Below, one piece after another: positions 49,385 through 58,260 of a stretch of 64,000 nucleotides of DNA. Source of the stretch: Deltaproteobacteria bacterium. Its GTDB lineage: Bacteria > Myxococcota_A > UBA796 > UBA2385. The position numbers and the translations under genes are program-made. The notes beneath the pieces are model-generated. The model had not been told where the DNA came from. It saw nothing but the letters and a program-made list of their open reading frames with translations, and ran no database searches. Every line of letters starts with the position of its first letter. The first letter of the stretch is position 1. Where the stretch lies: NCBI GenBank assembly GCA_018401435.1, contig JAGYJW010000004.1, positions 1-64,000 of the forward strand, read 5' to 3'.

Positions 49385-50555
49385 ATGGACGGTATCGGCG
49401 TGGCGCGCTTTGACGCGGTGGTCGTGGGCCTGGGGGCGGTGGGGGCCGCCACGCTGCTGGCCCTGGCCCGGGTGGGCGCGCGGGTGCTGGGCATCGAGCG
49501 CTTTTCGGTGGGCAACGACCAGGGCAGCCACCACGGCCACAGCCGGGTCTTTCGCCACGCCTACTTCGAGCACCCCGACTATGTGCCCCTGCTGCTGCAC
49601 AGCAGCGCGTCCATCCGGCGCTTGGAGGCCGAGACTGGGCTGTCCTTGAAGGAGAGCTGCGGCGTGCTGCTGGTTGGTCCGCCGGCTTCGGCCCTGCTGG
49701 CGGCTTCGGCCCAGAGCGCCCGGCAGTGGTCCATTCCGGTCGAGGCGCTGTCGCCTGCCGCGCTGGCCGCCCGCTACCCGCAGCTCCCCCAGAACGAAGG
49801 GCTGGTGGGCCTCTTTGAGCCTGGCGGTGGCTTTCTGCGGCCCGAGGCCATCGTCCGCACCCAGGTGGCCCGGGCGCGGGCTCTCGGCGCCGAGGTCTGG
49901 ACGGGCCACGGGGTGCAGGCGCTGGACGAGGGCCCGGCCGGCTTTCGGGGAGGGCGGGCGGTCGAGGCTGGGCCGACGCCCTGGTGCTGGCGGCCAGTGG
50001 ATCGGAAATCTCCCGGATCTCTTCAGCATCCAATCGCCTGCGCTGGCGCCGCTGCTGCGGGTGACCCGGGAGATCCAGGCTTGGATTCAGCCCGAAGACC
50101 CCGCGGCCGCGGCCCCCGATCGGTTGCCTTGCTGGCTGCTGGAGCGGCCGGGCCAGGCCATGGCCTATGGCATCCCGGTGGACCCGCTGGCCGAAGGCGC
50201 GCCCCGGGCCAAGCTGGCCCTGCACGGGTCCGGCCCGACGGTGGACCCCGAGACGGTGGACCGGGCCGTGCATCCGGCCGAGATCGCCGCCTTGCAGGCG
50301 CTGGCGGGCTCCAGCCTGCCGGGGCTGCCGGGCCCCGTGGTGGATGCCAAGGTCTGCCTCTACACCATGACCCCCGACGAGCACTTCATCCTCGATCGGG
50401 TGCCCGGCATGGACCGGGCCTTCTTCGCGGCGGGCCTGTCGGGCCATGGCTTCAAGCTGGCCCCCGCCCTCGGCCAGGCCCTGGCAGACCTCGCCCTGGA
50501 CGGGCGCACCGCCTTGCCGGTGGGCTTCCTCCGACTGGATCGCCTTGCACTGTAG
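49385..50555 (+). pseudogene. FAD-dependent amine oxidase (MSOX/SolA-like), two close frameshifts
   Basis: Reconstructed length is about 390 residues, as expected for monomeric sarcosine oxidase/N-methyltryptophan oxidase relatives. The N-terminal FAD motif [23 protein letters not shown] and the family [23 protein letters not shown] (His/Arg near the covalent flavin) are intact. The frame shifts twice around 49968-49992: VEAG breaks off, ADALVLAA reads in a second frame, then [11 protein letters not shown] continues in the third. The C-terminal [22 protein letters not shown] (with the flavin-linking Cys) and [21 protein letters not shown] are conserved. Sequencing error or recent inactivation are both possible. 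Confidence 0.75.
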
Positions 50556-50584
50556 ACAGTAGTTGTATATGGTCTGCATACAGT
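50545..50584 (+). promoter_or_regulatory. Putative crtI promoter with ACTGT palindromes
   Basis: TTGCAC (50545-50550) and TATGGT (50568-50573) are 17 nt apart. Between them lies the palindrome ACTGT-AG-ACAGT (50549-50560), and a further TACAGT (50579-50584) forms an inverted pair with ACTGTA (50549-50554). The site overlaps the end of the oxidase gene and the gap before crtI. A repressor such as CarH/LitR-type could bind here; that identity is speculative. Confidence 0.4.
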
Positions 50585-50608
50585 AATCCCCAGTCTCCCG
50601 AGGTTCCC

Positions 50609-52300
50609 ATGCCGACCCCCACCGCCCCCACCGCTCCCGCATCCAAGCGCGCCCTGATCATCGGTTCGGGATTTGGCGGCTTGTCCTTGGGGATCCGCCT
50701 GCAGAGCATGGGCTTCACCACCACCATCGTCGAGGCCCTCGACGGCCCGGGTGGTCGGGCCCGCGTGCGCAAGGAGCAAGGATATACCTTCGACATGGGC
50801 CCGACGGTCATCACCGTGCCCCACTTCATCGAAGAGCTGATGCAGCTGGAAGAGGGTGTACACGGGCTGGATGAGCCCGACTTTCCCGCCGCGCTGCTGG
50901 AGGAGGGCGCGCGGGTGCGAGAGGGCATCTCGGGGGGCACCCACACCAGCCGCTACTGCACCATCCGCCCGATCCTGCCCTTCTACCGAATCTATTTCGA
51001 TGACGGCAGCTACTTCGACTATGACGGCGACCCCGAGAATACCCGCCGGCAGATCGAGGCCATCGAGCCGGGGGATCTGCCTGGCTACGAGCGCTTTCAC
51101 ACCGACGCCCGGGCCATCTTCGAGCGGGGCTTCCTGGAGCTGGGCTACACCTGCTTCCAGGACCTGGGCAGCATGCTCAAGGTGGTGCCCGACCTCTTCG
51201 CGCTGGACGCGGTGCGCAACCTCTTCCGCTTCGCGTCCCGCTACTTCAAGAGCGACAAGCTGCGGCAGGTCTTCTCTTTCGAGACCCTGCTGGTGGGTGG
51301 CAACCCCCTGCGGGTGCCCGCCATCTACGCCATGATCCACTTCGTCGAGAAGACCTGGGGCATCCACTATGTGATGGGGGGCACCGGCGCGCTGGTGCAG
51401 GCCTTCGTGCGGAAATTCGAGGAGCTGGGCGGCACTTTGCGGCTGTCGGCGCCGGTGGCTGAGATCCTGGTGCACGACGGCCAGGGGGGCGAGCCCTCCC
51501 GCTTTGGGCGGCGGGTGGTGCGCGGCCTGCGGCTGGAGGATGGCGAGGTGCTGGAGGCCGATCTCGTGGCCAGCAACGCCGACTACGGCACCACCTACAT
51601 GAAGATGATTCCTGCGCGATACCGTAGCTGGAACCCCGATCTTCGCGTGAAGAACATGCGTTGGTCCATGTCGCTGCTGGTGATCTACTTCGGCTTCAAG
51701 GACGACCCCGAGCAGCCCTTGGATCTGCGCCACCACAACATCATCCTGGGCCCCCGCTACGAAGAGCTGCTGACCGACATCTTCGACCGCAAGGTGCTGG
51801 CCGAGGACTTCAGCCAGTACCTGCATGTGCCCACCCTGACCGATCCGAGCATGGCCCCCGAAGGCCACCACGCCGCCTACACCCTCATCCCCGTGCCCCA
51901 CAATGGCAGCGGGCTGGACTGGGCGGTCGAGGGCCCCAAGCTGGTCGAGAAGGTGCTCACCATGCTGGATGAGCAGGGCTACATCCCGGGTTTGCGCGCG
52001 CGCATCACGGTCAAGTCCTTCATCGACCCCCGCTACTTCGAGGGCGATCTGCGCAGCTACCTGGGCAACGCCTTTGGCCCCGAGCCCGTGCTCACCCAGT
52101 CGGCCTGGTTCCGGCCCCACAACCGCAGCCAGGACATCGAGGGGCTGTATATGGTTGGGGCGGGCGCCCAGCCGGGAGGCGGCACCCCCAGCGTGATGAT
52201 GTCGGCCAAGATGACGGCCCGCTGCATTCGCGAGGACCGCGCCGACGTGGTGAAGGCGGCCGAGAGCTGGCCAGCCGAGCAGCGCCTGGCCTGCAAGTAG
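50609..52300 (+). CDS. crtI: Phytoene desaturase (CrtI-type)
   Basis: The protein has 563 residues, 50-60 longer than the usual CrtI. The FAD-binding N-terminus [21 protein letters not shown] and [22 protein letters not shown] (about 50-70) is typical, as are [71 protein letters not shown] and the C-terminal [29 protein letters not shown]. It introduces double bonds into phytoene in carotenoid synthesis. No crtB or crtE lies in the window. It is the last plus-strand gene of the cluster, ending 9 bp before the convergent ATP-grasp gene. Confidence 0.87.
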   Translation: MPTPTAPTAPASKRALIIGSGFGGLSLGIRLQSMGFTTTIVEALDGPGGRARVRKEQGYTFDMGPTVITVPHFIEELMQLEEGVHGLDEPDFPAALLEEGARVREGISGGTHTSRYCTIRPILPFYRIYFDDGSYFDYDGDPENTRRQIEAIEPGDLPGYERFHTDARAIFERGFLELGYTCFQDLGSMLKVVPDLFALDAVRNLFRFASRYFKSDKLRQVFSFETLLVGGNPLRVPAIYAMIHFVEKTWGIHYVMGGTGALVQAFVRKFEELGGTLRLSAPVAEILVHDGQGGEPSRFGRRVVRGLRLEDGEVLEADLVASNADYGTTYMKMIPARYRSWNPDLRVKNMRWSMSLLVIYFGFKDDPEQPLDLRHHNIILGPRYEELLTDIFDRKVLAEDFSQYLHVPTLTDPSMAPEGHHAAYTLIPVPHNGSGLDWAVEGPKLVEKVLTMLDEQGYIPGLRARITVKSFIDPRYFEGDLRSYLGNAFGPEPVLTQSAWFRPHNRSQDIEGLYMVGAGAQPGGGTPSVMMSAKMTARCIREDRADVVKAAESWPAEQRLACK

Positions 52301-52309
52301 GCCGCGGGC

Positions 52310-53518
52310 TCAGGCGTAGCGGACCTTCACCGTCTGGAAGAGGCGACGCACGCCCTCCATCACCACCTCGGTGTCGGGGTGGCGCAGCATGACCCAGCCC
52401 TCGCCCTCGTAGCCGTCGGCCCGGGGGGCGCCGGGCTGGGGCAGGTGCTTGTCCACCACCAGGTGGCCCATGGCCTTCTGGGCCTGGTCCAGCCCCTGCA
52501 CGTCCAGCACCCGGTTGCCGCCGGGCTGGCGCAAGAAGACGGTGGCGGCTGCATAGCGGCGTTCAAAGTAGCCATCGACGCGGTCGTCCACCATCAGGCG
52601 GGCCCAATCCAAGAAGAGGTCGCGGTCGTAGACCTGGCCCATCAGGTTCATTATGCGGGCGCCGGGCGGGCGGGCGGCGATCTCACCCACGGCCAGGCTG
52701 CCATCGGGGCGCCGGAACCACTCCATATGGGTGATGCCGGTCTGCAGGCCCAGGGCGGCCACCACATCCTGGCCCAGCTTGCGGACGGCATCGTAGCGGG
52801 CGTCGGCGATGTCCCGGGGGGCCAGCACGCACCACTGGATCCAGGGGTTCTCCATGACCTCCAGGGGCGTGGGCAGGTAGCGGGTGATGCTGTAGAAGCG
52901 CACCTGGCCGCCCAGGGTGAGGGTCTCGAAGCTGTGCTCCTCTCCCTGGAGGAATTCTTCGACCAGGGCGGGGCGCTGGGGCGAGGGGCGGGATTCGGCC
53001 AGGCACTGCTTGAGGCTGGCGGCGTCCGTCACCCGGTAGGTGGCCCGACAGCCCGCGCCGGCGGGGGGCTTGACCACCACCGGCAGGCCCACCTGGGCGA
53101 TGAAGGCGTGCACGTCGGCATCGGAGTGGGCCAGCATGTGGCGGGCGCAGGGCAGGCCGGCCGCCCGCAGCGCGTCCTTCATCCGGGCCTTGTCGCGAAA
53201 GACCTGGGCGGTGGCCACCCGCATGCCGTCGATGCCCAGCTCTTCGCGCACCTGGGCGATCTGCTCCTGGGCGTTCTCCAGCACGCCCAGCAGGCGGTGG
53301 ATGGGCCCGAAGCGGGCGCTCAAGGCCTCGACCCCGCGGCGGATCCAGGCCGGGTCCAGGGCGTCGGGGATGCGCTCGACATGGGCAAAGCCTACGTCTT
53401 CGCGGGGGGGCTCCTGGAAGAGGCCCAGCAGGCGGACGCCTGGCACCCGCGACAGGGCCTTGCAGAAGGTGAGGGTGGCGGACAGGGGGAAGGGGGCGAT
53501 GAAGATGACGTTGCGCAT
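52310..53518 (-). CDS. ATP-grasp ligase-like protein 3
   Basis: The protein has 402 residues and is a paralogue of the ATP-grasp proteins at 47612 and 53604. Motifs: VIFIAPFPLSATLTFCKAL (pre-grasp start), FRDKARMKDALRAAGLPCARHML (about 107-129), LPVVVKPPAGAGCRATYRV (ATP loop), VEEFLQGEEHSFETLTLGG, THMEWFRRPDGSLAVGEIAARPPGAR (metal Glu), VFLRQPGGNRVLDVQGLD and the C-terminal EGWVMLRHPDTEVVMEGVRRL. It is convergent with crtI (9 bp) and divergent from the fourth ATP-grasp gene (85 bp gap), so the two divergent paralogues may share regulation. Confidence 0.87.
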   Translation of the reverse strand: MRNVIFIAPFPLSATLTFCKALSRVPGVRLLGLFQEPPREDVGFAHVERIPDALDPAWIRRGVEALSARFGPIHRLLGVLENAQEQIAQVREELGIDGMRVATAQVFRDKARMKDALRAAGLPCARHMLAHSDADVHAFIAQVGLPVVVKPPAGAGCRATYRVTDAASLKQCLAESRPSPQRPALVEEFLQGEEHSFETLTLGGQVRFYSITRYLPTPLEVMENPWIQWCVLAPRDIADARYDAVRKLGQDVVAALGLQTGITHMEWFRRPDGSLAVGEIAARPPGARIMNLMGQVYDRDLFLDWARLMVDDRVDGYFERRYAAATVFLRQPGGNRVLDVQGLDQAQKAMGHLVVDKHLPQPGAPRADGYEGEGWVMLRHPDTEVVMEGVRRLFQTVKVRYA

Positions 53519-53603
53519 CCGCGGCGGCTATCCGGCGTCCTGGCCTTGCGCGGTGACGATTGGTGGGCGAATTGGATGCCCAGGACTTCCCCGGGGGACG
53601 AGC

Positions 53604-54824
53604 ATGCGCGCCTGTTTTCTTTCGCCTGGATACCCGGCGGAGATGCCCGACTTCACGCGGGGGCTGGCCGAATGCGGCGCCCAGGTCATCGGGGTCGGCG
53701 AGGGCCCGGCCCAGGCCCAGCCCCAGAAGGTCAGAGAGGCCCTGAGCGCCTGGATCCAGGTGCCCAGACTATTTGATGAAGATGCGCTTGTAGCGCAGGT
53801 TGTCGCAGAGCTTCGCAGGATCGGCGGCGTGGACTGCGTCGAGGCCTGCTGGGAGCCCCTGGTGCTGGCCGCCGCCCGCATTCGAGAGGCCCTGGGCGTG
53901 CCGGGCATGTCGGTGGACACGGTGCGGGGCTTCCGCGACAAGCAGCTGATGAAGGACCGGGTGGCGGCGGCGGGCCTGCGCGTGCCCCGGGCCGAGCGGG
54001 TGTGCACCGAGGCCGAGACCCGGGCGGCGGCGGCCCGCATCGGCTTCCCCCTCATCCTCAAGCCCCTGGCCGGGGCGGGCAGCGCCGACACCTACCGGGT
54101 GGACTCCGAGGCCGACCTCAGCCGCGTCCTGCGGCTGATGGGCCATGTGCGCGAGGCCTCCTGCGAGGAGTTCATCGACGGCGACGAGTTCACCTATGAC
54201 ACCGTCTGCGTGGGCGGCGTGCCGGTCTACGAGAATGTGGCCTGGTACCTGCCGCGGCCCCTGGTGGCCCGCACCGAACACTGGATCAGCCCCTTCATCG
54301 TTACGCTGCGCGACCTGGGCGTGCCGGCCATCCGGCCTGGGGTCGAGCTGGGCCGCGGCGTGCTGCAGGCCCTCAAGATGGGCAATGGCTTCACCCATAT
54401 GGAGTGGTACCGGAAGTCCGATGGCGAGGTCGTCTTTGGCGAGATTGGCTGCCGGCCGGGCGGCGCCCGCCTGGTGGACCAGATGAACTTCACCGGCGAC
54501 ATCGACCTGTACAAGACCTGGGCCCAGGCGGTCCTGGGCTTGCCGGCCCAGGTCAGCAACAGCCGCCGCTACCACTGTGGCATCGTCTTCAAGCGGGCCT
54601 GGGGCGAGGGTCGCATCCAGCAGCTTGCCGGCCTGGACGCCCTGCTGGCCCGGCACCGGGGCTGGATCCTGGACGAGACCCTGCTGCGGCCGGGCACGCC
54701 CCGCCGCGACTGGAAGGCCACCCTGGTCAGCGATGGCTATGTGCTCTTCCGGCACCCCGACTGGGATGCCGTGCGCGCCATCGCCCGGGATGTGCAAGAG
54801 AAGGTGCGGCTGGTCGCGGGCTGA
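53604..54824 (+). CDS. ATP-grasp ligase-like protein 4
   Basis: The protein has 406 residues. It shares FRDKQLMKDRVAAAGLRVPRAERV (about 112-135), FPLILKPLAGAGSADTYRV, CEEFIDGDEFTYDTVCVGG, THMEWYRKSDGEVVFGEIGCRPGGARL and YVLFRHPDWDAV with its two paralogues. The pre-grasp N-terminus RACFLSPGYPAEMPDFTRGLAECGAQVIGV is shorter in shared identity, suggesting different acceptor specificity. ATG 53604 is chosen because the conserved ACFLSPGYP motif begins there; an upstream ORF start has no conserved sequence. It ends 8 bp before the convergent RIO kinase gene. Confidence 0.87.
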   Translation: MRACFLSPGYPAEMPDFTRGLAECGAQVIGVGEGPAQAQPQKVREALSAWIQVPRLFDEDALVAQVVAELRRIGGVDCVEACWEPLVLAAARIREALGVPGMSVDTVRGFRDKQLMKDRVAAAGLRVPRAERVCTEAETRAAAARIGFPLILKPLAGAGSADTYRVDSEADLSRVLRLMGHVREASCEEFIDGDEFTYDTVCVGGVPVYENVAWYLPRPLVARTEHWISPFIVTLRDLGVPAIRPGVELGRGVLQALKMGNGFTHMEWYRKSDGEVVFGEIGCRPGGARLVDQMNFTGDIDLYKTWAQAVLGLPAQVSNSRRYHCGIVFKRAWGEGRIQQLAGLDALLARHRGWILDETLLRPGTPRRDWKATLVSDGYVLFRHPDWDAVRAIARDVQEKVRLVAG

Positions 54825-54832
54825 GGCGGGGC

Positions 54833-56053
54833 TCAGCCCTGGGGGCCGGCCACCGCCACCGCCACCGCCACCCGAGCGCCTGCGCCGGCGCCGCCGCTTG
54901 GGCGGCCCCTCGCCACCGCCGTCGCGGGGAGGCTGCTGGCCCTGGGCCTGGGGCTGGGCCTGGGCCTGGGCCTGGGCTTGAGGCTTGGGCGGGGCTTGCG
55001 GGCGGGGAGGGAGGGCGCTGGGGTCCGCGGTCGCGCTCGGGGGCGCGCCTGGGGCCGCGGAGGCTCGACCGGGGCGCGGGGCGGCCCGCACCGCGGGCCC
55101 TTGGTGGCGTCGCCGGCGCCCCGCCAGTCCAGCCCCTCGAAGAAGGCCTCGGTCTCGCTCTGGCGGCGGGCCCGCTTGCGCGGGGCCGGCCGGGCCTCCA
55201 CCTCCTCCTCGGCCTCGACGTCCTCGCCCATGCGGCGGCGGTGGTCGCGCTCGGCGGCCTGGATCTCGTCCACCACCCGGCTCACATTGGCCTGGCGCTC
55301 GGATCCCCGCCAGCGGCCCGTCAGTGGAGAATCGGGCAACAACGTGCCTTTTTCGTAGAGTGACCACATCTCGGGCCCGAAGCGCGTATCGGCCAGCGAG
55401 GGCAGAAAACGCGCCAGGAAGCTGGTCACATTGTCCATGTCCCGCACGAAGAGCTTGCGGGCGCTGAGGTTGCCGGAGGGGTCCACCCACTGGGGGAAGT
55501 CGATGATGACCGGCCCTTCGGGGGTGATGAGCACGTTGAAGTCGCTCAGATCGCCGTGGATGACCCCGGCGCAGAGCATCTTGCAGACCTCACGCACCAG
55601 GATCCGGTGCAGATCGCGGGCTTCGTCGGGCGTGAAGTCCACATCCACCAGGCGGGGGGCGGGCCCGCCGTCCCAGCCGCGGATCAGCTCCATCACCAGC
55701 ACGCCTTCGACGAAGTCGTAGGGTTCGGGCACCCGCACGCCGGCGGCACGCAGCTTCCAGATCGCGTCCACCTCGGCGCTGCGCCAGGCGGACTCGATCT
55801 CTTCGCGCCCGTACTTCGACTTCTTGTCGATGGCGCGCTGCTGCCGCGAGTTCCGGACCTTGCGGCCCTCGGTGTATTCGGCGCGGTGCTGGAAGCTGCG
55901 CCGAGAGGCCTCTTTGTAGACCTTGGCCACCCGCAGCTCGCCGCGGGTCTCCACCAGGTAGACGGCGGCCTCCTTGCCGCTCATCAGAGGGCGCACGACA
56001 CCATCAATGGCGCCGATGGCCTCCAGGGCGGCAAGCCGCTCCGGGATCTTCAT
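54833..56053 (-). CDS. RIO1-type atypical kinase with long basic Pro/Arg tail
   Basis: The protein has 406 residues from ATG 56053 (MKIPERL; GGAGGACCAAGG upstream). The RIO kinase core (about 20-235) has SGKEAAVYLVE (Lys), AKVYKEASRRSF, AEVDAIWKLRAAGVRVPEPYDFVEGVLVMELI, the catalytic loop VIHGDLSDFNVLI and VIIDFPQWVD. The tail from about residue 285 is charged, then repetitive Pro/Arg/Ala-rich. An alternative frame over the last about 85 codons (QAQAQ..., KRRRRRRRSGGG) looks as natural, so a C-terminal frameshift cannot be excluded. Archaeal and eukaryotic RIO proteins act in ribosome maturation; the bacterial role is unclear. Confidence 0.82.
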   Translation of the reverse strand: MKIPERLAALEAIGAIDGVVRPLMSGKEAAVYLVETRGELRVAKVYKEASRRSFQHRAEYTEGRKVRNSRQQRAIDKKSKYGREEIESAWRSAEVDAIWKLRAAGVRVPEPYDFVEGVLVMELIRGWDGGPAPRLVDVDFTPDEARDLHRILVREVCKMLCAGVIHGDLSDFNVLITPEGPVIIDFPQWVDPSGNLSARKLFVRDMDNVTSFLARFLPSLADTRFGPEMWSLYEKGTLLPDSPLTGRWRGSERQANVSRVVDEIQAAERDHRRRMGEDVEAEEEVEARPAPRKRARRQSETEAFFEGLDWRGAGDATKGPRCGPPRAPVEPPRPQARPRARPRTPAPSLPARKPRPSLKPRPRPRPSPRPRASSLPATAVARGRPSGGAGAGARVAVAVAVAGPQG

Positions 56054-56093
56054 GCCTTGGTCCTCCAGGCGCGCGTTCTTGCGGCCACTGGGT

Positions 56094-57407
56094 TCAGGGG
56101 CACTCCCCCGCGACGGGGTAGGTGACGGTCCCCGATTCTCCGGGGGCGGGCACGGCGCTACCGTGGAAGACGATGGCGCCGTCCGCGGAGTCATAGGTCC
56201 AGCCGTTGCTGCTGTCATAGGGCACGGTGCGGCCTTCGACCGTCACCACCACCCGCGACAGGTCGCTGGGGGTGTCGCCGAGGTCGAAGCTGATGGTCAT
56301 TCCGGCGGCGGTCAGGGAGATCTGCTCCAGCAGGGTGGAGTAGTCGCTGGCGGCGATGTCGCCGGTGATGCCGCCGGTGGCGTCGGCCGCCGCCGCATAT
56401 TTGCTGCAGGAGATGAACAGGTCTTCGCAGATGGCCGAGAAGGTGGTCAGCTCGGGAGTGGGCTTGAGCGCCTCGTAGAAGGTGACGAAGCTGGCGGCGG
56501 ACTGGAAGGAGCTGTTGTCCTCGTCGGTGATGACGATGGACGTGAGCGCGGCGTCGGTGCGCAAGAAGCCGGCGTTTTCGTCGCTGAGGATGGGGTTGGT
56601 GAGGGCGGCCTGGATGGCCTCGAAGCCCACCTCGTCCGCCGACCCCGAGCTGCCGAGATCGATCAGATCGATGAAGTCGCCGACGGGGTCCGCGGTGCTG
56701 TTGGTGATGTAGGGCCCCACCAGGCGGCCGGACTGGGCCGGGTTGTCCATATCGGTGGTGATGACCCCCATGTGGAAGTCCAGGCCGAGATCGAGAAAGA
56801 CTTGGATGAAAGCCTCAAAATTGTTGCCCACGGTGATGAGGTCGTCGCTCATGGACCCGGAGTTGTCCACCACCCACAGCACATCCACCTCGTCGTGCAG
56901 ATCCTGGGTGAAGGTCTCTTCGGTCATGGCGTCCTGGGCGCCTTCTCCGGCGAGGTCCACGCCCGCGGTGGGCTCGTCGGGGTCGTTGCTCTCGACCGAG
57001 AAGTCGGGCTCGTAGCGCACCCAGGCGGTGGGGCTGAAGCGCACCCGCACCGTGACGTCCTCACCGGGGGCCAGCACCAGCAGATCGCCCGGATCCAGCT
57101 CGTCTTCGGGGTGGATCTCGTAGCCGGAGGCGCCCTGGCCCGTCAGGTCGTAGGACGCGACCTCGAGGTCTTCGTCCCCCACATTGGCGATGGTGATGGG
57201 CTGCCACGCGCTCAGGCAGTTGCGGGGCAGAAAGCCGAAGTCCACGGTGGTGGGGGACAGCTCGATGTCGGGGGCACCCACCGGATCGGGGTCCGGGATG
57301 GGGTCTTCTTCCCCTTCGGGCTCGGCCTTGTCGGGCCGGCTCAGGTCGTAGTCGCTGCAAGCGGCCAGCAGGAAGAAGAAGATGAGGCAGGTCCGGTTCA
57401 CGGGCAT
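56094..57407 (-). CDS. VWA-domain lipoprotein with choice-of-anchor-D domain
   Basis: The protein has 437 residues from ATG 57407, preceded by AGGGGGA; Cys17 ends a clear lipobox (FFFLLAAC). A choice-of-anchor-D domain (about 40-160; IELSPTTVDFGFLPRNCLSAWQPITIANVGDEDLEV) is followed by a von Willebrand factor A domain (about 170-370) with the MIDAS DNSGSM (about 177-182) and SADEVGFEAIQAAL. The tail has DLGDTPSDLSRVVVTVEGRTV and a final Cys. It likely binds proteins at the cell surface through a divalent metal. It has relatives in other secreted lipoproteins of Myxococcota. Confidence 0.85.
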   Translation of the reverse strand: MPVNRTCLIFFFLLAACSDYDLSRPDKAEPEGEEDPIPDPDPVGAPDIELSPTTVDFGFLPRNCLSAWQPITIANVGDEDLEVASYDLTGQGASGYEIHPEDELDPGDLLVLAPGEDVTVRVRFSPTAWVRYEPDFSVESNDPDEPTAGVDLAGEGAQDAMTEETFTQDLHDEVDVLWVVDNSGSMSDDLITVGNNFEAFIQVFLDLGLDFHMGVITTDMDNPAQSGRLVGPYITNSTADPVGDFIDLIDLGSSGSADEVGFEAIQAALTNPILSDENAGFLRTDAALTSIVITDEDNSSFQSAASFVTFYEALKPTPELTTFSAICEDLFISCSKYAAAADATGGITGDIAASDYSTLLEQISLTAAGMTISFDLGDTPSDLSRVVVTVEGRTVPYDSSNGWTYDSADGAIVFHGSAVPAPGESGTVTYPVAGECP

Positions 57408-57469
57408 GTCCCCCTGGGTAAGGATGCAGGCATGGTAGCCCATTGGAGGGGCGGGATAACCCCCTGTTC

Positions 57470-58087
57470 ATGAAGTGGATCGATCCCAAGCAGGGCCCCC
57501 GGGCCGACCTCTTCCACCACTTCCGCGGCTATGCCCAACCCGCCTTCACCCTGTGTGCGCCGGTGCGGGTGGATGGCGAGCGCCTGAAGGCCGACGGGGG
57601 GCTCTTTGGCGGCCTGTTGTGGGCCATCCTGGACGCCGCGCAGACCGTGCCCGAGCTGCGGCAGCGCTTGCGTGTCGACGCCCAGGGCGCTGCCGCCATC
57701 GTCGAATACGCCCAGGTGGATTGCACCTGCACCGTGGGGCGGCCCGACGGCAGCTTCGCCTTTGGGTCCTTCCCCTACGATGCCGACCGTGGGCGCTTTC
57801 TGGCCGATCTTCCCGCGCGCATCCACGCGGCGGTATCCCGTCCGGGCCTGGAGGCCGCCGGCGCGGGGCGGGACGATCTGCTCTACCTCAGCTGCGTGCC
57901 CTGGATGGAGATCAGCGCGGTGCAGCACGCCTGGGCGGGGGATGCCGACGACAGCGTGCCCCGTATTCTGTGGGGCCGGGTGGGGGCCGACCAGCGGGTG
58001 ACGGTCTGCGTGACCGCGCACCACAGCCTGGTGGACGGCTTGCACATCGCGCGCTTTCTGTCCGCGCTCGAGGCTCGGACCGCCTGA
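57470..58087 (+). CDS. Chloramphenicol-acetyltransferase-like acyltransferase
   Basis: The protein has 205 residues, close to CAT (about 215). The fold motifs include FRGYAQPAFTLCAPVRVDGERLK at the start, VPELRQRLR, the DC region VEYAQVDCTCTVGRPDGSFAFGSF, LYLSCVPWMEIS and the catalytic HHSLVDGLHIARFL (His about 185, as in HHxxxDG). A TTG 27 nt upstream could also serve as a start, but ATG 57470 begins MKWID, as CAT proteins commonly do. Similar proteins outside resistance islands have unknown acceptors, so antibiotic resistance should not be assumed. Confidence 0.82.
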   Translation: MKWIDPKQGPRADLFHHFRGYAQPAFTLCAPVRVDGERLKADGGLFGGLLWAILDAAQTVPELRQRLRVDAQGAAAIVEYAQVDCTCTVGRPDGSFAFGSFPYDADRGRFLADLPARIHAAVSRPGLEAAGAGRDDLLYLSCVPWMEISAVQHAWAGDADDSVPRILWGRVGADQRVTVCVTAHHSLVDGLHIARFLSALEARTA

Positions 58088-58089
58088 TC

Positions 58090-58103
58090 GGGCCCGCGGG
58101 CCC
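58090..58103. terminator. GC-only palindrome after the CAT-like gene
   Basis: A perfect 14-bp palindrome GGGCCCGCGGGCCC begins 2 bp after the stop codon and a second CCACCCC/GGGGTGG stem follows. There is no T-tract. It is probably a strong stem that ends transcription before the miaB leader, which otherwise holds nothing recognisable (58104-58260). Confidence 0.35.
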
Positions 58104-58260
58104 ACCCCGGGGCCGGGGGTGGTGCGGGCGATGCGAGGGGGATATCGGCCAGCGCCGGCAGCGGGTCTCGCGGGGGCCATGTCGCATGCGGTCCGCTGGG
58201 GCCGCCCGCACAAGGCCCCGCCCGCTCGCGCCCCCCAACACGCCCACCAGGGAGATCCCG

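Noticed and set aside
47513-50029. 838-codon minus-strand frame opposite ATP-grasp 2, the YdjM-like gene and the oxidase gene
   Set aside because: Shadow frame. The plus-strand products have clear family motifs and intergenic spacing fits them.
43457-54824. Canonical cyanophycin synthesis or glutathione-type operon
   Set aside because: No CphA (ATP-grasp plus Mur ligase fusion) or GshA/GshB is present. The ATP-grasp proteins lack Mur domains and are not of those families by visible motifs.
57470-58087. Antibiotic resistance gene (cat)
   Set aside because: It has the CAT fold motifs, but there is no mobile context and many chromosomal CAT-like proteins acylate other molecules. Resistance is not supported.
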